A stretch of DNA of 64,000 bases from Methylosinus sp. Sm6 (GCF_019802345.1 NZ_JAINDZ010000009.1:81796-145795); one strand, 5' to 3'. Numbered from the stretch's first letter, positions 54,808-63,801 are shown. The notes: generated by a model from the letters alone, not told the origin. Made by a program: numbers and translations.

Positions 54808-55977
54808 TCACAGAGATGCGGCGAGAAGGCTCGCCGCCTCGATCAACCGCCGGTCCGACCAGCGCGGGCCGATCAGCGAGACGCCGAGCGGCGGGGCGCC
54901 GGGCGCGCGCGGCGGCGGAACGCTGATCTGCGGCAGGCCGAAGAAGCTGGCGAACAGGAAAGTGCGGAACATCCGATAGCGCTTGGCGTCGAGCTCCGCC
55001 TCGCTCTCGTCGAGCCGCGGCGAGACGAAGGGCGTGGTCGGGACGACGAGCAGCGTGTTCCCCGGCAAGATCGCATCCACTCGCGCGCGCGCCGCGCGGC
55101 GAAAGGCGTCGGCCTCGGCCTTTTCGCCCGCCGTCACTTGCGCCGCATAGGCGAAGCGCTCCGCGATCCCCGGCCCGAAGCGCGGCGCCTCGCGCTCGAT
55201 CCAAGGGCCTTGCGCGCTCCACGCCTCGAAGGCCTGCAGATTGCGAAAATGGCGCAGTGCTTGCGACCAGAAGTCTTCGCCGAGCGTCGCTTCGTCGACC
55301 GCGAACATGCGCGCCAGCGCCGCGCGCGCGGGCCTCGCCGCCGCCTTCGCCTCCTCGTCGCTCTGCGCGAAGGCTTCCTCGAGGGCCACGGCGCGCTCGA
55401 ATGTTCCGACGGAAACATCCTCGGGCAGCAGAATCTCGCCGACGCGCGCCAGCGTCTCGACGTCGCGCGCAAACCAGCCGATCGTGTCGAGCGATTGGGC
55501 GAGCGGGATCACGCCATCGGGCGACACCGCGCCATGCGAAGGCCGAAAGCCATAGACGCCGCAGAAGGAGGCCGGCGCGCGGCAGGAGCCGGCGGTATCC
55601 GTGCCGAGCGCGAAATCGGCGAGGCCGGCGGCGACGGCGACGGCCGAGCCCGAGGACGAGCCGCCCGGATGCCGATCGGGCGCGGCCGGATTGACCGGCG
55701 TTCCGTAATGGACATTGGCGCCGAGCAGGCTATAGGCCATCTCGTCCATCTGCGCCTTGCCGACGAGCCGCGCGCCGGCGGCGAGCAGCCGATCGACGGC
55801 CGGCGCGTCCTGCGCCGCCGCCTCATGCGTTTCGGCCCATCGCGGATTGCCATTGGTCGAGACGCAGCCGGCGACGTCGATATTCTCCTTGACGACGAAG
55901 CGCTCGCCCGAGAGCGCCCCCCGAGCGGAACGCGAAACATCGAGCGCCCGCGTCAGAGCGGAGGAAGGGCCGGACAT
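54808..55977 (-). CDS. Amidase-signature family hydrolase
   Basis: A 389-residue amidase-signature enzyme (AtzF/GatA/allophanate-hydrolase group). Ser-cisSer-Lys triad: Lys in FVVKENIDVAGC (about 30), the cis-serine in HPGGSSSGSAVAVAAG and the nucleophile serine in GTDTAGSCRAPASFCGVYGFRPS. It is shorter than many family members (about 450-480) because the C-terminal part is compact; TTPFVSPRLDESEAEL and ISVPPPR show the usual end. The substrate is unknown: it hydrolyses an amide or is an amidohydrolase. It is convergent with the HxlR gene, 21 bases apart. Confidence 0.87.
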   Translation of the reverse strand: MSGPSSALTRALDVSRSARGALSGERFVVKENIDVAGCVSTNGNPRWAETHEAAAQDAPAVDRLLAAGARLVGKAQMDEMAYSLLGANVHYGTPVNPAAPDRHPGGSSSGSAVAVAAGLADFALGTDTAGSCRAPASFCGVYGFRPSHGAVSPDGVIPLAQSLDTIGWFARDVETLARVGEILLPEDVSVGTFERAVALEEAFAQSDEEAKAAARPARAALARMFAVDEATLGEDFWSQALRHFRNLQAFEAWSAQGPWIEREAPRFGPGIAERFAYAAQVTAGEKAEADAFRRAARARVDAILPGNTLLVVPTTPFVSPRLDESEAELDAKRYRMFRTFLFASFFGLPQISVPPPRAPGAPPLGVSLIGPRWSDRRLIEAASLLAASL

Positions 55978-56096
55978 CGCATATCCCTCTGGCGGCGCGG
56001 AACATTCATTTCCGGTTCATCGGCAATGGCAATTTTAGACGACGGTCCTGCTCTTGAAAATCGTAGATCCGATTTTTCCGAACGATAGATGTCGAA

Positions 56097-56723
56097 ATGA
56101 CAATGAAGAAATATGCCGCCGAAGCCATCGGCACGGGCGCTCTTGTCTTGCTCGGATGCGGCGCGGCGACGCTGGGCGATCTCGGCGGCGCGCCGAACTC
56201 GACGCAAGGCGTCGGGCCGCTCGCCGTGCTGCCCATCGCCTTTGCGTTCGCCTTGACCGTCACCGCCATCGCCTATGGCGTCGGCCCGGTGTCCGGCTGC
56301 CACATCAATCCGGCCGTCTCGATCGGCGTCTGGTCCGCCGGCCGGCTCTCGACCCTCAATCTGATCGGCTATATCATCGCGCAATGCCTCGGCGCGATCG
56401 TCGGCGCGGCTATTCTCTACGCCATATCGAACGGGCGCGACGGCGGATATGACGTCGCCGTCGCGGGCCTCGGCCAGAACGGCTGGAGCAATATTTCGAC
56501 GGCCTCGGCCTTTCTTGCGGAATTCGTCGGCACATTCCTGTTTCTCGTCGTCATCCATATCGCGCTCATTCGCGTGACCGGCGCCTCCGTCAATCCGGCG
56601 CGCTCGCTCGGCCCGGCGGTGTTCGTCGGGGGCAAGGCGCTGCAGCAGCTATGGCTGTTCTTCGCCGCGCCCCTGCTCGGCGGAGTGACGGCCGGACTGC
56701 TGTTCCGCTGGCGCAGCCTCTGA
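56097..56723 (+). CDS. aqpZ: Aquaporin (AqpZ-type), shortened
   Basis: A 208-residue MIP-family channel with both half-helix motifs, HINPAVS (residues 69-75) and SVNPARS (164-170), and the pore arginine R169. In AqpZ about 45 residues lie between the start of TM4 and the second NPA; here AEFVGTFLFLVVIH runs directly into IALIRVTGASVNPARS. About 23 residues, including loop D and most of TM5, seem to be missing in frame near 56547-56577. The predicted helix count is therefore five, which would put the second NPA loop on the wrong side. The gene may be non-functional or an unusual channel. It has no strong ribosome site. Confidence 0.85.
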   Translation: MTMKKYAAEAIGTGALVLLGCGAATLGDLGGAPNSTQGVGPLAVLPIAFAFALTVTAIAYGVGPVSGCHINPAVSIGVWSAGRLSTLNLIGYIIAQCLGAIVGAAILYAISNGRDGGYDVAVAGLGQNGWSNISTASAFLAEFVGTFLFLVVIHIALIRVTGASVNPARSLGPAVFVGGKALQQLWLFFAAPLLGGVTAGLLFRWRSL

Positions 56724-56822
56724 CGGCTCCCGCCGCGACTCGAAGGCCTCAGGCCTCGACCCGATTGAGCCGGGGCCTTCGAGCATGGCAGGATCGACTC
56801 TTCGTTCAGGGAGCTCGATCGA

Positions 56823-57629
56823 ATGGCGCGCCGCCCGCTCCGCAGCTTGCTTCTGGCTGCGCTCGTCTCGTCGACCATCGACGCTCCGGCCTCGGGCCAG
56901 AGCGTCGATCTCTCGAAATCCATTATCGTCGACCTCACCCACCCTTTCGACGAGCGGACGATCTATTGGCCGACCTCGCCGTCCGGCTTCGAGCTGAAGC
57001 CTTTGTTCAACGGCCTCACCAAAGGCGGCTTCTTCTATGCGGCCAACAGCTTCTGCTCGCCCGAGCATGGCGGCACCCATCTCGACGCGCCACGTCATTT
57101 CGCGCAAGGACATTGGACCAGCGCCGAAATTCCGGTCGAGCGCTTCGTCGGCCCGGCGGTGGTGATCGATATTTCGGCCAAGGCCGCAGCCGATCGCGAC
57201 TATCGGCTGCAGCTGGAGGATGTCACGGCCTTCGAGGCCGCTCATGGGCGAATCGCGGAAGGCGCGATCGTCCTGCTGCGCACCGGCTGGAGCGCGCGCT
57301 GGGGCGACCGCAAGGCCTATCTCGGCGACGATGCGCCCGGCGACGCCAGTCATCTGCATTTTCCGGGCTTCGGCGCCGAGGCGGCCGCGCTGCTGGCGCA
57401 TGAGCGCCATGTGCGCATGATCGGCCTCGACACGGCGAGCGTCGATTATGGCCCCTCGCGCGATTTCCCCGTGCATCGCATCGTCGCGGCGGCCGATGTG
57501 AGCGGGCTCGAGAATCTGGCCCGTCTCGACGAGCTGCCGCCGACGGGCGCGATCGTCTTCGCCTTGCCGATGAAGATCGCCAACGGCACCGGCGGCCCGG
57601 CGCGCATCATCGCCATAGCGCCGCGCTGA
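56823..57629 (+). CDS. Exported cyclase family protein (kynurenine-formamidase-like)
   Basis: A 268-residue metal hydrolase of the cyclase family (PF04199 type). The conserved metal-binding motif is HGGTHLDAPRHF (about 81-92), with DLTHPFDERTIYWPTSPSGF near the start and ADVSGLENLARLDELPPTGAIVFALPMKIANGTGGPARI at the end. A signal peptide (residues 1-26: LLLAALVSSTIDAPASG) puts it outside the cytoplasm, unlike KynB. The true substrate is unknown. It begins 99 bases after the aquaporin stop. Confidence 0.87.
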   Translation: MARRPLRSLLLAALVSSTIDAPASGQSVDLSKSIIVDLTHPFDERTIYWPTSPSGFELKPLFNGLTKGGFFYAANSFCSPEHGGTHLDAPRHFAQGHWTSAEIPVERFVGPAVVIDISAKAAADRDYRLQLEDVTAFEAAHGRIAEGAIVLLRTGWSARWGDRKAYLGDDAPGDASHLHFPGFGAEAAALLAHERHVRMIGLDTASVDYGPSRDFPVHRIVAAADVSGLENLARLDELPPTGAIVFALPMKIANGTGGPARIIAIAPR

Positions 57630-57726
57630 TCCTCTTGACCGGGCCGAGGCCTTGGCAGACCCGGCTCGCGCTCCCATATTGCTGGCGCCGCGCCCTCGAA
57701 GCGTCGGTTCCAATTGGGAGAGACAA

Positions 57727-58491
57727 ATGTCACCCGAAGAACGCCAACTGCTCGCCGGTCTGTTCGAGCGCACGCGAGGCGCAGCCGCCGCCCCGCGCGA
57801 TCAGGAGGCGGAGAGCTTCATCGCCGAGCAGATGAAATCGCAGCCTGCGGCGTCATATCTGCTCGCGCAGACTGTGCTCGTTCAGGATCAGGCGCTGCAG
57901 GCCGCCAATCAGCGGCTGCAGGAGCTGGAAGGCCGAGTTCATCAGCTGGAGAGCCAACCGGAGCCGGCCTCGGGCGGCTTTCTCGGCAGCCTGTTCGGCC
58001 AGCGCCAGGCGCCTCCCCCGCAGCGGCCGACCCTGCCTCCAGGCTATGGTCAGCCCGCCAATCCGCAGGGCGGCCCCTGGGGCGCGGCCCCCGCCGGCGG
58101 CCCCGCTTACGCCCAGCCTCCGGGCTATCCGCAGCAGGGCGGCTTCGCCCCGCAGCAGGCGGCGGCGGGCGGCGGCGGCTTCTTGAAGGGCGCCCTGGGC
58201 ACGGCGGCCGGCGTCGCCGGCGGCGTGCTGCTCGCCGATTCGATTCGCGGCCTGTTTCATGGCGGCGGCGCGGGCGGCGGCCTCGGCATCGGCCAGGGCT
58301 TCGACCACGCCGGGCTCGGCGGCGGCGGCGAGACCGTCATCAACAACTACTATGGCGACCAGGCCGGCGGCTTCGACCAGCGCGACGCCGGCTATGGCGG
58401 CCCGGCCTCCGACGGTCCCGACGTTCAGAACGCCGATTATGACGACGGCGGCTTCCAGGACGACGGCGGCGACGGCGGCTTCGACGTATGA
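57727..58491 (+). CDS. DUF2076 family protein, Gly/Asp-rich
   Basis: A 254-residue protein. The N-terminal helical part (MSPEERQLLAGLFERTR, DQEAESFIAEQMKSQPAASYLLAQTVLVQDQALQAANQRLQELEGRVHQLE) matches DUF2076, with a probable coiled coil. A Pro/Gly-rich linker follows (about 95-160). A short hydrophobic Ala/Gly segment (GALGTAAGVAGGVLLADSI) precedes a Gly/Asp-rich acidic tail ending DGGFDV. GGGAGAG lies before ATG 57727. The function is unknown; the layout suggests a periplasmic or membrane-associated scaffold. Confidence 0.85.
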   Translation: MSPEERQLLAGLFERTRGAAAAPRDQEAESFIAEQMKSQPAASYLLAQTVLVQDQALQAANQRLQELEGRVHQLESQPEPASGGFLGSLFGQRQAPPPQRPTLPPGYGQPANPQGGPWGAAPAGGPAYAQPPGYPQQGGFAPQQAAAGGGGFLKGALGTAAGVAGGVLLADSIRGLFHGGGAGGGLGIGQGFDHAGLGGGGETVINNYYGDQAGGFDQRDAGYGGPASDGPDVQNADYDDGGFQDDGGDGGFDV

Positions 58492-58497
58492 GAAACG

Positions 58498-58519
58498 GGC
58501 GGCGCTGAAACGCGCCGCC
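58498..58519 (+). terminator. GC-rich hairpin after the DUF2076 gene
   Basis: GGCGGCG (58498-58504) pairs with CGCCGCC (58513-58519) around an 8-base loop, seven bases after the stop. No T-run follows, so termination is only suggested. Confidence 0.35.
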
Positions 58520-58696
58520 TCGCCCCTATGGGCGTCAGGACGAGACGCAAGCGTCGAGACGCGATCGAGGGCAAGAGCTTCGCCTTGCCGGCAAAGGCGA
58601 TGCGCGCCTTGCGCCAGAAGGCGGGGGAGGCGGCCGCGAACGCCGTCGCCTTCGTCCCCGGACGCTACTGCGCGCGCAAAGACGGCGCCTCTCTCG

Positions 58697-60187
58697 TCAC
58701 TTTTTCCGCAGCAGGACCAGCCGGCCCGCGACGGGCCGGTTCGCCTCGAGCCGGATCGTCGTCTGCTGCGCGAAGAGGCAATCGAAGTTCCCGCTCCACA
58801 GCCCTTCGACATAGGTCGGATTATGGACGAAGCGCCCGCAGGGCGAGAGCGCGTGGGCGCGCCCGGCTCCGGCTTCGAAGCTGAACGCGAACAGGCCGCC
58901 GGGCCGAAGATTGCGCGCGGCGCCCGCGAACAACGCCGAGAGATCGCCGAGATAGATGATCATTTCGAGCGCCACGATCAGATCGAAAGGCGCTCCATTG
59001 GCGTCGAGAAAGGCGATGGCGTCGTCCTCGACGAGCCGGGCGTAGAGATTTCGCGCCTTCGCCTTCTCGAGCATGCGGGCGGAAAGATCGACTCCGACGA
59101 GCTCATCGCCTACCGTCGCGAGTCCCGCGGCGGAAAGGCCGGTGCCGCAGCCGAGGTCGAGGATGCGCGGAAAGCGGCGGCCGGCGGCCTCGAGCAGCGT
59201 TCTCAGCGTCTCCGGAAGGCGATAATGCAGAATTTCGACGAGGTGGCGGTCGAAATTCTCCGCATAGCGATCGAAGCAGGCGGCGACATATCCCCGCGAA
59301 GCGCGCTCATGCGCGCGTCCGCGCAGCGCGTCCAGATGGAAGGGGATGATCGGATCATCCGGAACCATGGCGAGAATGGCCTCGCCGAGCCGCAGCGCCG
59401 CCTCGCCATGGCCAAAGCCGCAAAGCGCCTGAAAGGCGGAACGGCAGGCGGCGAGCGTGTCCTCGGCGTAAGCACCCGCCGCCGCACGATAGGCGTCGAT
59501 CGCCGCTTCGACCGTGGACTCGATCGCGGCGGCGGCGAAAGCCGCGCCGGCGTATCTGCGGATGATCGTGACCTCGCCCGGAAAGGCCTGCGCGGCCACC
59601 GCCAGCGCCGTTCGCGCCTCGGCGAAACGGCCGATAAGATAAAGCGACTGGCCGAGGCAGGCGTGCACCGCGCCGCTCTCGACCCCACGCGCGACGGCTC
59701 CGCTGAGCAGGCGCACGGCGTCCTCGAAGCGCCCACGCTCGATATAGATCAAACCGAGCCCCGTGCAGGCATCGACCGACGCGGGCTCGAGCTCGAGCGC
59801 CGCGACATAGGCGTTCTCGGCGGCGTCCTTGTCGCCGATCTCATTGCAGAGACCGGCGACGCCGAGCCAGACCTGAATGCGGGACGGATCGCGCTCCAGC
59901 GACGCGATGAAGGCGTTCAAGGCGTCGGCCTTGCGCCCGGAGAAGGACCGCAGCGCGCCGAGATCGGCGAGCAGGGCCGCATCGTCGGGCGCGAGGCCGG
60001 CGGCCGCTTCCAGCGCCTCGACGGCCTCCGGCACGGCCCCGTCCTGCCAGAGGGAAAGCCCCAGATAGCGCAGCGCCGAGGGCGGCGACCCGCCGCGATC
60101 GAGCGCCGCTCCGAATTTCGGATAGCGCGCGCGCCACTGCTCGAGGGCGGCGACCGGCGGGAATGGCGACGAAACATGCAGCGTCAT
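58697..60187 (-). CDS. TPR-methyltransferase fusion protein
   Basis: A 496-residue two-part protein. The first about 290 residues are TPR-like repeats (for example ALRYLGLSLWQDGAVPEAVEALEAAAGLAPDD, TGLGLIYIERGRFEDAVRLLSGAV). The C-terminal part (about 300-495) is a class I SAM methyltransferase: CFDRYAENFDRHLVEILHYRLPETL, then motif I LDLGCGTGLSAAGLA, VGVDLSARML and DLIVALEMIIYLGDL. This layout occurs in alphaproteobacterial TPR-methyltransferases of unknown target. GGAG lies nine bases before ATG 60187. The gene is convergent with the DUF2076 gene. Confidence 0.86.
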   Translation of the reverse strand: MTLHVSSPFPPVAALEQWRARYPKFGAALDRGGSPPSALRYLGLSLWQDGAVPEAVEALEAAAGLAPDDAALLADLGALRSFSGRKADALNAFIASLERDPSRIQVWLGVAGLCNEIGDKDAAENAYVAALELEPASVDACTGLGLIYIERGRFEDAVRLLSGAVARGVESGAVHACLGQSLYLIGRFAEARTALAVAAQAFPGEVTIIRRYAGAAFAAAAIESTVEAAIDAYRAAAGAYAEDTLAACRSAFQALCGFGHGEAALRLGEAILAMVPDDPIIPFHLDALRGRAHERASRGYVAACFDRYAENFDRHLVEILHYRLPETLRTLLEAAGRRFPRILDLGCGTGLSAAGLATVGDELVGVDLSARMLEKAKARNLYARLVEDDAIAFLDANGAPFDLIVALEMIIYLGDLSALFAGAARNLRPGGLFAFSFEAGAGRAHALSPCGRFVHNPTYVEGLWSGNFDCLFAQQTTIRLEANRPVAGRLVLLRKK

Positions 60188-60320
60188 CGGGCAATGCTCC
60201 AGAAATGATTCGGAAATGATTTTGCTCGGCAAGCTGACGCCGGACTTGCCAAAAAAACGGCCGGGCGCATCGCGCCCTGCCTCGGCAATCGCGAAAAGAA
60301 CCCGACTGGCGCGGATTTAG

Positions 60321-60433
60321 AGCGCTTTCCGATCGAAGGGAATCGTTCGATCGATCAGAATTCGCTCAAACTAAAGATTATCCGATCCCTTCGGATCGGA
60401 TAATGCTCTAGAATCGGATAATGCTCTAGAATC
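60321..60433. repeat. Mosaic repeat with strong hairpin and 18-base tandem repeat
   Basis: TTCCGATCGAAGGGAATCG and TTCGATCGATCAGAATTCGC repeat the tail block seen at 16781. ATTATCCGATCC-CTTC-GGATCGGATAAT (60377-60404) is a perfect 12-base stem. GGATAATGCTCTAGAATC stands twice in tandem (60398-60415, 60416-60433), and the second copy contains the TonB receptor stop codon (60426-60428). The hairpin could terminate that gene. Confidence 0.75.
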
Positions 60434-62759
60434 TGATTCCGACCTTGCCGACGACGGTCCGGGGCGCGCCCGGAAAATAGATCCCAGAGCTCGAGAACTG
60501 CTGAAAGTAATCATTGCTGATCTGTCCGATGTAACGCTGATCGAACAGATTGGCGACAGTGATTCCGGCTTCGAGCGTCTGTCCCCATTCCAGCGCATGC
60601 TCATATTTGACCGCGAGATCGAGCAGGCCATAGCCCGGAATCGGCTGCCGGCCGGTCGTATCGCCCATCCGGTCGCCGACCACATGGACGATGGGCGTCA
60701 AGGTGAATTGGCCGATGCGCCAATTCGCGCCGACAGAGGCGATCCAATAAGGCACGTCGGGCACTTGCTTGCCGGCGACCTTCAGCGACGCGAGCGTGGC
60801 GGCGGAAGCGCCCGGCAGCGCCGGCAGGTCCTCGACGAAGACGAGCGTCTGATAGCCGACCGAGGCGAACAGATCGATCGCCTCCTGCGGCGGGAAATGC
60901 GCCATCAGCTGCGCGCCGAGACCTTCGCTCTCGCCGACATTCTGGCCGTAAGAGACGCCGATCCCCGGATCATAGGGCACGAGCTTGTGATGGTTGCGGC
61001 TGTAGAAGCCGATCGGCTCGATATAGCCGGAGCCATAGGCGCCGGCGAAGGACCAGCGCAGGCCGAAATCGACCATCTCCGCGGTTTCCGGACGCAGCTG
61101 CCGCCACATGGCGTCGGCGGTCAGGCCCTTGGACAGAAAGGTCGCGGCGTTCTGCTGATAGGCCGGCCACAGATCATAGCTCAGTCGCCCATAGCCGACG
61201 CTCGCGCTGGCATGGAGGAGAATGTCGTCGGTCAGCTGATAGGACAGCGCGCCATAGGGAAGAAAATTTCCGACCGTGAACGGCTGCACGCTGCGATTGG
61301 TCAGGACGCCCGGCGAGAGCGCCAGAGCCGTGTCATAGGAGACGTCGCCCATTCCGGGCGTCACGGCGTGCTCGTCGATTCCGGCGAGCGTCTGCCACAC
61401 ATAGCGCGCGCCCGCCTCCACGAAGAGCGGACCGAAGCTGCGCGACGCCAGGCCATAAACGGAATTATAGGTGTTGGGGTGCGTCTGCTGCGCGAGAATC
61501 GACCAGCCGGAATTGATCAGGCCGCCGGAAGCGGTGGGATCATAGGTCTGCCAGGCGGTCGGAGGACCGGGGAGATTGTGCTGGCCGAACCAGTGGCCGA
61601 GCTTCACGTCGGTCTCGACGAAACGCGTCTGCAGCTCGCTGGTCACGCCCCAAAAGTCGTGGTCGATGACCCAACGGCGAATCTTGCCGTTCTGCGTGCC
61701 GTCGAGATAATAGCCGTTCTCGTAAAAGTAATAGGGCTTCACGACGAAGCGCGTGTCCTCGTTCAAGCGCAGCGTGAATTCGGCGAATGTCGTCCACAGA
61801 TCGAAATGCTGGAGATTATAGCCGTACCAGGCGACTTGATCGGATTTGAGCAGGCCCGGAGTGGTGTTGAAGTCGAAGCTGCGGTAGCGGCCGAGATCGC
61901 TCGCCTGCTGATAGCTGAGGCCGCGATAATTATGCTCGTCGAAGCTGGTCTTTGCGGCGAAGACCTTGGCCTCGAAATTTTCGACTGGCTTGGTCTCGAC
62001 GCCGATGGCGAAACCCGACTTGCCTTGCGGGCTCTTGCCCTCGCCCCGCCATTTCTCCGCATCCGACCAGGTTCCGGACACGAACAGCTTGGTCGTCCCG
62101 TCGAGAATCTCGCCGCTGTCGACGCGCGCGAAGGTGCGGAGAAAGCCGAACGAGCCCACGCTCTGAGAGATTTCGCCGCCCATCTTCTTCTCGGGCCAGC
62201 GCAAGCGGCTCTCGATGACGCCGCCGACGGTGAAATAGGAATTCACATCGGACGAAACCGGGCCCTGGCGCAGCATGATCTTCGACAAATTCTCATTGTC
62301 GACCAGCCAGTTCACGCCGGGGCCGGGATTGATGCCGGAGAGCGGAAGCCCTTCGACCGTGCCCAGCGAATTGCCGCCGCCCACCAATTCGCCGCGGATG
62401 CGCACGCCCTTGTTGCCGCCCGGCAGATTGGCCATTCCGTAAGGGTCGATCGCCGGGGCGTCGACGCCCGGCAGATTGGCGATCGCCCGGATCGGATTGA
62501 CGCCGCCGAGCGACGTCATATTCATTCCTTGCCGGTCGACAGTATAATCCGTCGACGGCGTGCTCGGCGCGCCGATGATCGAGCCCGGCGCGGCCGAGTC
62601 GGCGCCGCGCCGGGCCGCTTGCGCGACGCTTCCGACATCGATCGTCGGGAGCGCCGTCTGCGCCGAGGCGGCGCCGACGACCTCGGCGATAGCGAGAAAC
62701 GACGCGCCGCAGAACGAAAATCGGCGAAGCATCATGCGAGCGGTCGACGCGTTTGTCAT
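60426..62759 (-). CDS. TonB-dependent outer-membrane receptor
   Basis: A 777-residue receptor. Signal peptide (about 1-33, ending SAQTALPT) then a TonB-box-like LPTIDV. The plug domain runs at about 70-190 (IRAIANLPGVDAPAIDPYG, KGVRIRGELVGGGNS, VEGLPL, IMLRQGP). The 22-strand barrel ends in the usual aromatic F (VVGKVGIRF). No N-terminal signalling extension is present, so it is a simple transporter. The ligand is unknown: siderophore, haem or metal chelate (a copper chelate would be notable if this is a methanotroph). AGGATT precedes ATG 62759. A palindrome lies upstream. Confidence 0.92.
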   Translation of the reverse strand: MTNASTARMMLRRFSFCGASFLAIAEVVGAASAQTALPTIDVGSVAQAARRGADSAAPGSIIGAPSTPSTDYTVDRQGMNMTSLGGVNPIRAIANLPGVDAPAIDPYGMANLPGGNKGVRIRGELVGGGNSLGTVEGLPLSGINPGPGVNWLVDNENLSKIMLRQGPVSSDVNSYFTVGGVIESRLRWPEKKMGGEISQSVGSFGFLRTFARVDSGEILDGTTKLFVSGTWSDAEKWRGEGKSPQGKSGFAIGVETKPVENFEAKVFAAKTSFDEHNYRGLSYQQASDLGRYRSFDFNTTPGLLKSDQVAWYGYNLQHFDLWTTFAEFTLRLNEDTRFVVKPYYFYENGYYLDGTQNGKIRRWVIDHDFWGVTSELQTRFVETDVKLGHWFGQHNLPGPPTAWQTYDPTASGGLINSGWSILAQQTHPNTYNSVYGLASRSFGPLFVEAGARYVWQTLAGIDEHAVTPGMGDVSYDTALALSPGVLTNRSVQPFTVGNFLPYGALSYQLTDDILLHASASVGYGRLSYDLWPAYQQNAATFLSKGLTADAMWRQLRPETAEMVDFGLRWSFAGAYGSGYIEPIGFYSRNHHKLVPYDPGIGVSYGQNVGESEGLGAQLMAHFPPQEAIDLFASVGYQTLVFVEDLPALPGASAATLASLKVAGKQVPDVPYWIASVGANWRIGQFTLTPIVHVVGDRMGDTTGRQPIPGYGLLDLAVKYEHALEWGQTLEAGITVANLFDQRYIGQISNDYFQQFSSSGIYFPGAPRTVVGKVGIRF

Positions 62760-62814
62760 AATCCTGCCCCGGGACGTTCCCGCCCGGCGCCGAGCGCCTC
62801 GATGCGGGCTTACG

Positions 62815-62828
62815 TTATGTAGACATAA
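62815..62828. promoter_or_regulatory. Palindrome TTATGT-AG-ACATAA upstream of the TonB receptor
   Basis: A perfect inverted repeat 56-69 bases before the receptor start codon, inside an AT-rich patch (ACATAATACATATATCTATG) that contrasts with the GC-rich surroundings. On the minus strand, TATTAT overlaps it as a possible -10. The layout fits a repressor or activator site controlling the receptor. The regulator is not identified. Confidence 0.5.
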
Positions 62829-62941
62829 TACATATATCTATGCGCCGAGCGATCGGCAAAGCTACAAATTTGCGCAAATGCGCATAGTTCTCGGCAATAC
62901 GCCGAAAATTCATGCTCTATCCAGAGGCCCTGAGGAGTAAA

Positions 62942-63004
62942 GAGCGAGCCTGAAGGCTCACGGTCCAAGCCCGCCCCTGGACCGCGGGCCTTCACGCTCG
63001 CTTC
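62942..63004. repeat. Dispersed palindrome family, copy 6 (long form)
   Basis: GAGCGAGCCTGAAGGCTCA, CGGTCCA, a short centre, TGGACCG, then CGGGCCTTCACGCTCGCTTC: the whole 60 bases form one imperfect palindrome. It is nearly the same as the copy at 43991-44055, and lies between ubiG and the TonB receptor, both on the minus strand. Confidence 0.75.
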
Positions 63005-63027
63005 TTCATTCGCGTTTACGCAGACCG

Positions 63028-63801
63028 CTACGCGTCCTTGGCGGCCGCCATCATATAGTTGACATCGGTGTCGCGGCTGCGTCGCCAGCTGCGCGTCAAC
63101 GGCTGGAAGCTCATGCCGGAGCGGTCGATCTCGCGCAGGCCGGCGCGGCGCAGCCAGGCGGACAGCTCGTCCGGCCGCACGAATTTATCGTGGTCATGCG
63201 TGCCGCGCGGCACCCAGCCGAGCACATATTCGGCCCCGACGATCGCGAGTGCGTAGCTCTTCAACGTGCGGTCGATGGTGGCGAGGAACAGCAGCCCGCC
63301 GGGCTCGACCATGCGGCCGAGCGTCGCGACGAAATCCTTCTGCCCCTCGACATGCTCCAGCACTTCCATCGCGACGACAATGTCGAAGCGCGCGCCGTCG
63401 GCGGCCAGCGCCTCGGCGGTGGTGTTGCGGTAGTCGATAGAAAGGCCGGAGCGCTCGGCATGGCGGCTCGCCACCGCGATATTATTGGGAGCGGGGTCGA
63501 TCCCGGTCATTTGCGCGCCGAGCTCGGCCAGCGCCTCGGTCAGAATGCCGCCGCCGCAGCCGATATCGACGATGCGCAGCCCCTCGAGCGGCTGCGCGCC
63601 ATGACGGTCGCGCCGCTCGCCGCCGAGCGGCAGGCGCCGGCAGGCGTGGTCGCAGATGTAGTCGACGCGGATCGGATTGATCTCGTGCAAAATCCCCATT
63701 TTGCCCGAGGCGTCCCACCACAGCTCGCCGAGCCGGTCGAAACGGGCGACGTCGGCGGGATCGACGCTCGCGGAATGGGGACGGGACTTGTCTTGCGGCA
63801 C
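63028..63801 (-). CDS. ubiG: Ubiquinone biosynthesis O-methyltransferase UbiG
   Basis: A 257-residue SAM methyltransferase that adds the two O-methyl groups in ubiquinone synthesis. Motif I is VDIGCGGGILTEALAELGA; the N-terminal signature SVDPADVARFDRLGELWWDASGKMGILHEINPIRVDYI and the late GWVPRGTHDHDKFVRPDELSAWLRRAG are diagnostic. GTG 63801 has AGAGG five bases upstream and gives the family length; the frame continues to 63978 without support. A 12-residue insert (GGERRDRHGAQP) lies before motif I. Opposite the repeat at 63928-63978. Confidence 0.94.
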   Translation of the reverse strand: MPQDKSRPHSASVDPADVARFDRLGELWWDASGKMGILHEINPIRVDYICDHACRRLPLGGERRDRHGAQPLEGLRIVDIGCGGGILTEALAELGAQMTGIDPAPNNIAVASRHAERSGLSIDYRNTTAEALAADGARFDIVVAMEVLEHVEGQKDFVATLGRMVEPGGLLFLATIDRTLKSYALAIVGAEYVLGWVPRGTHDHDKFVRPDELSAWLRRAGLREIDRSGMSFQPLTRSWRRSRDTDVNYMMAAAKDA

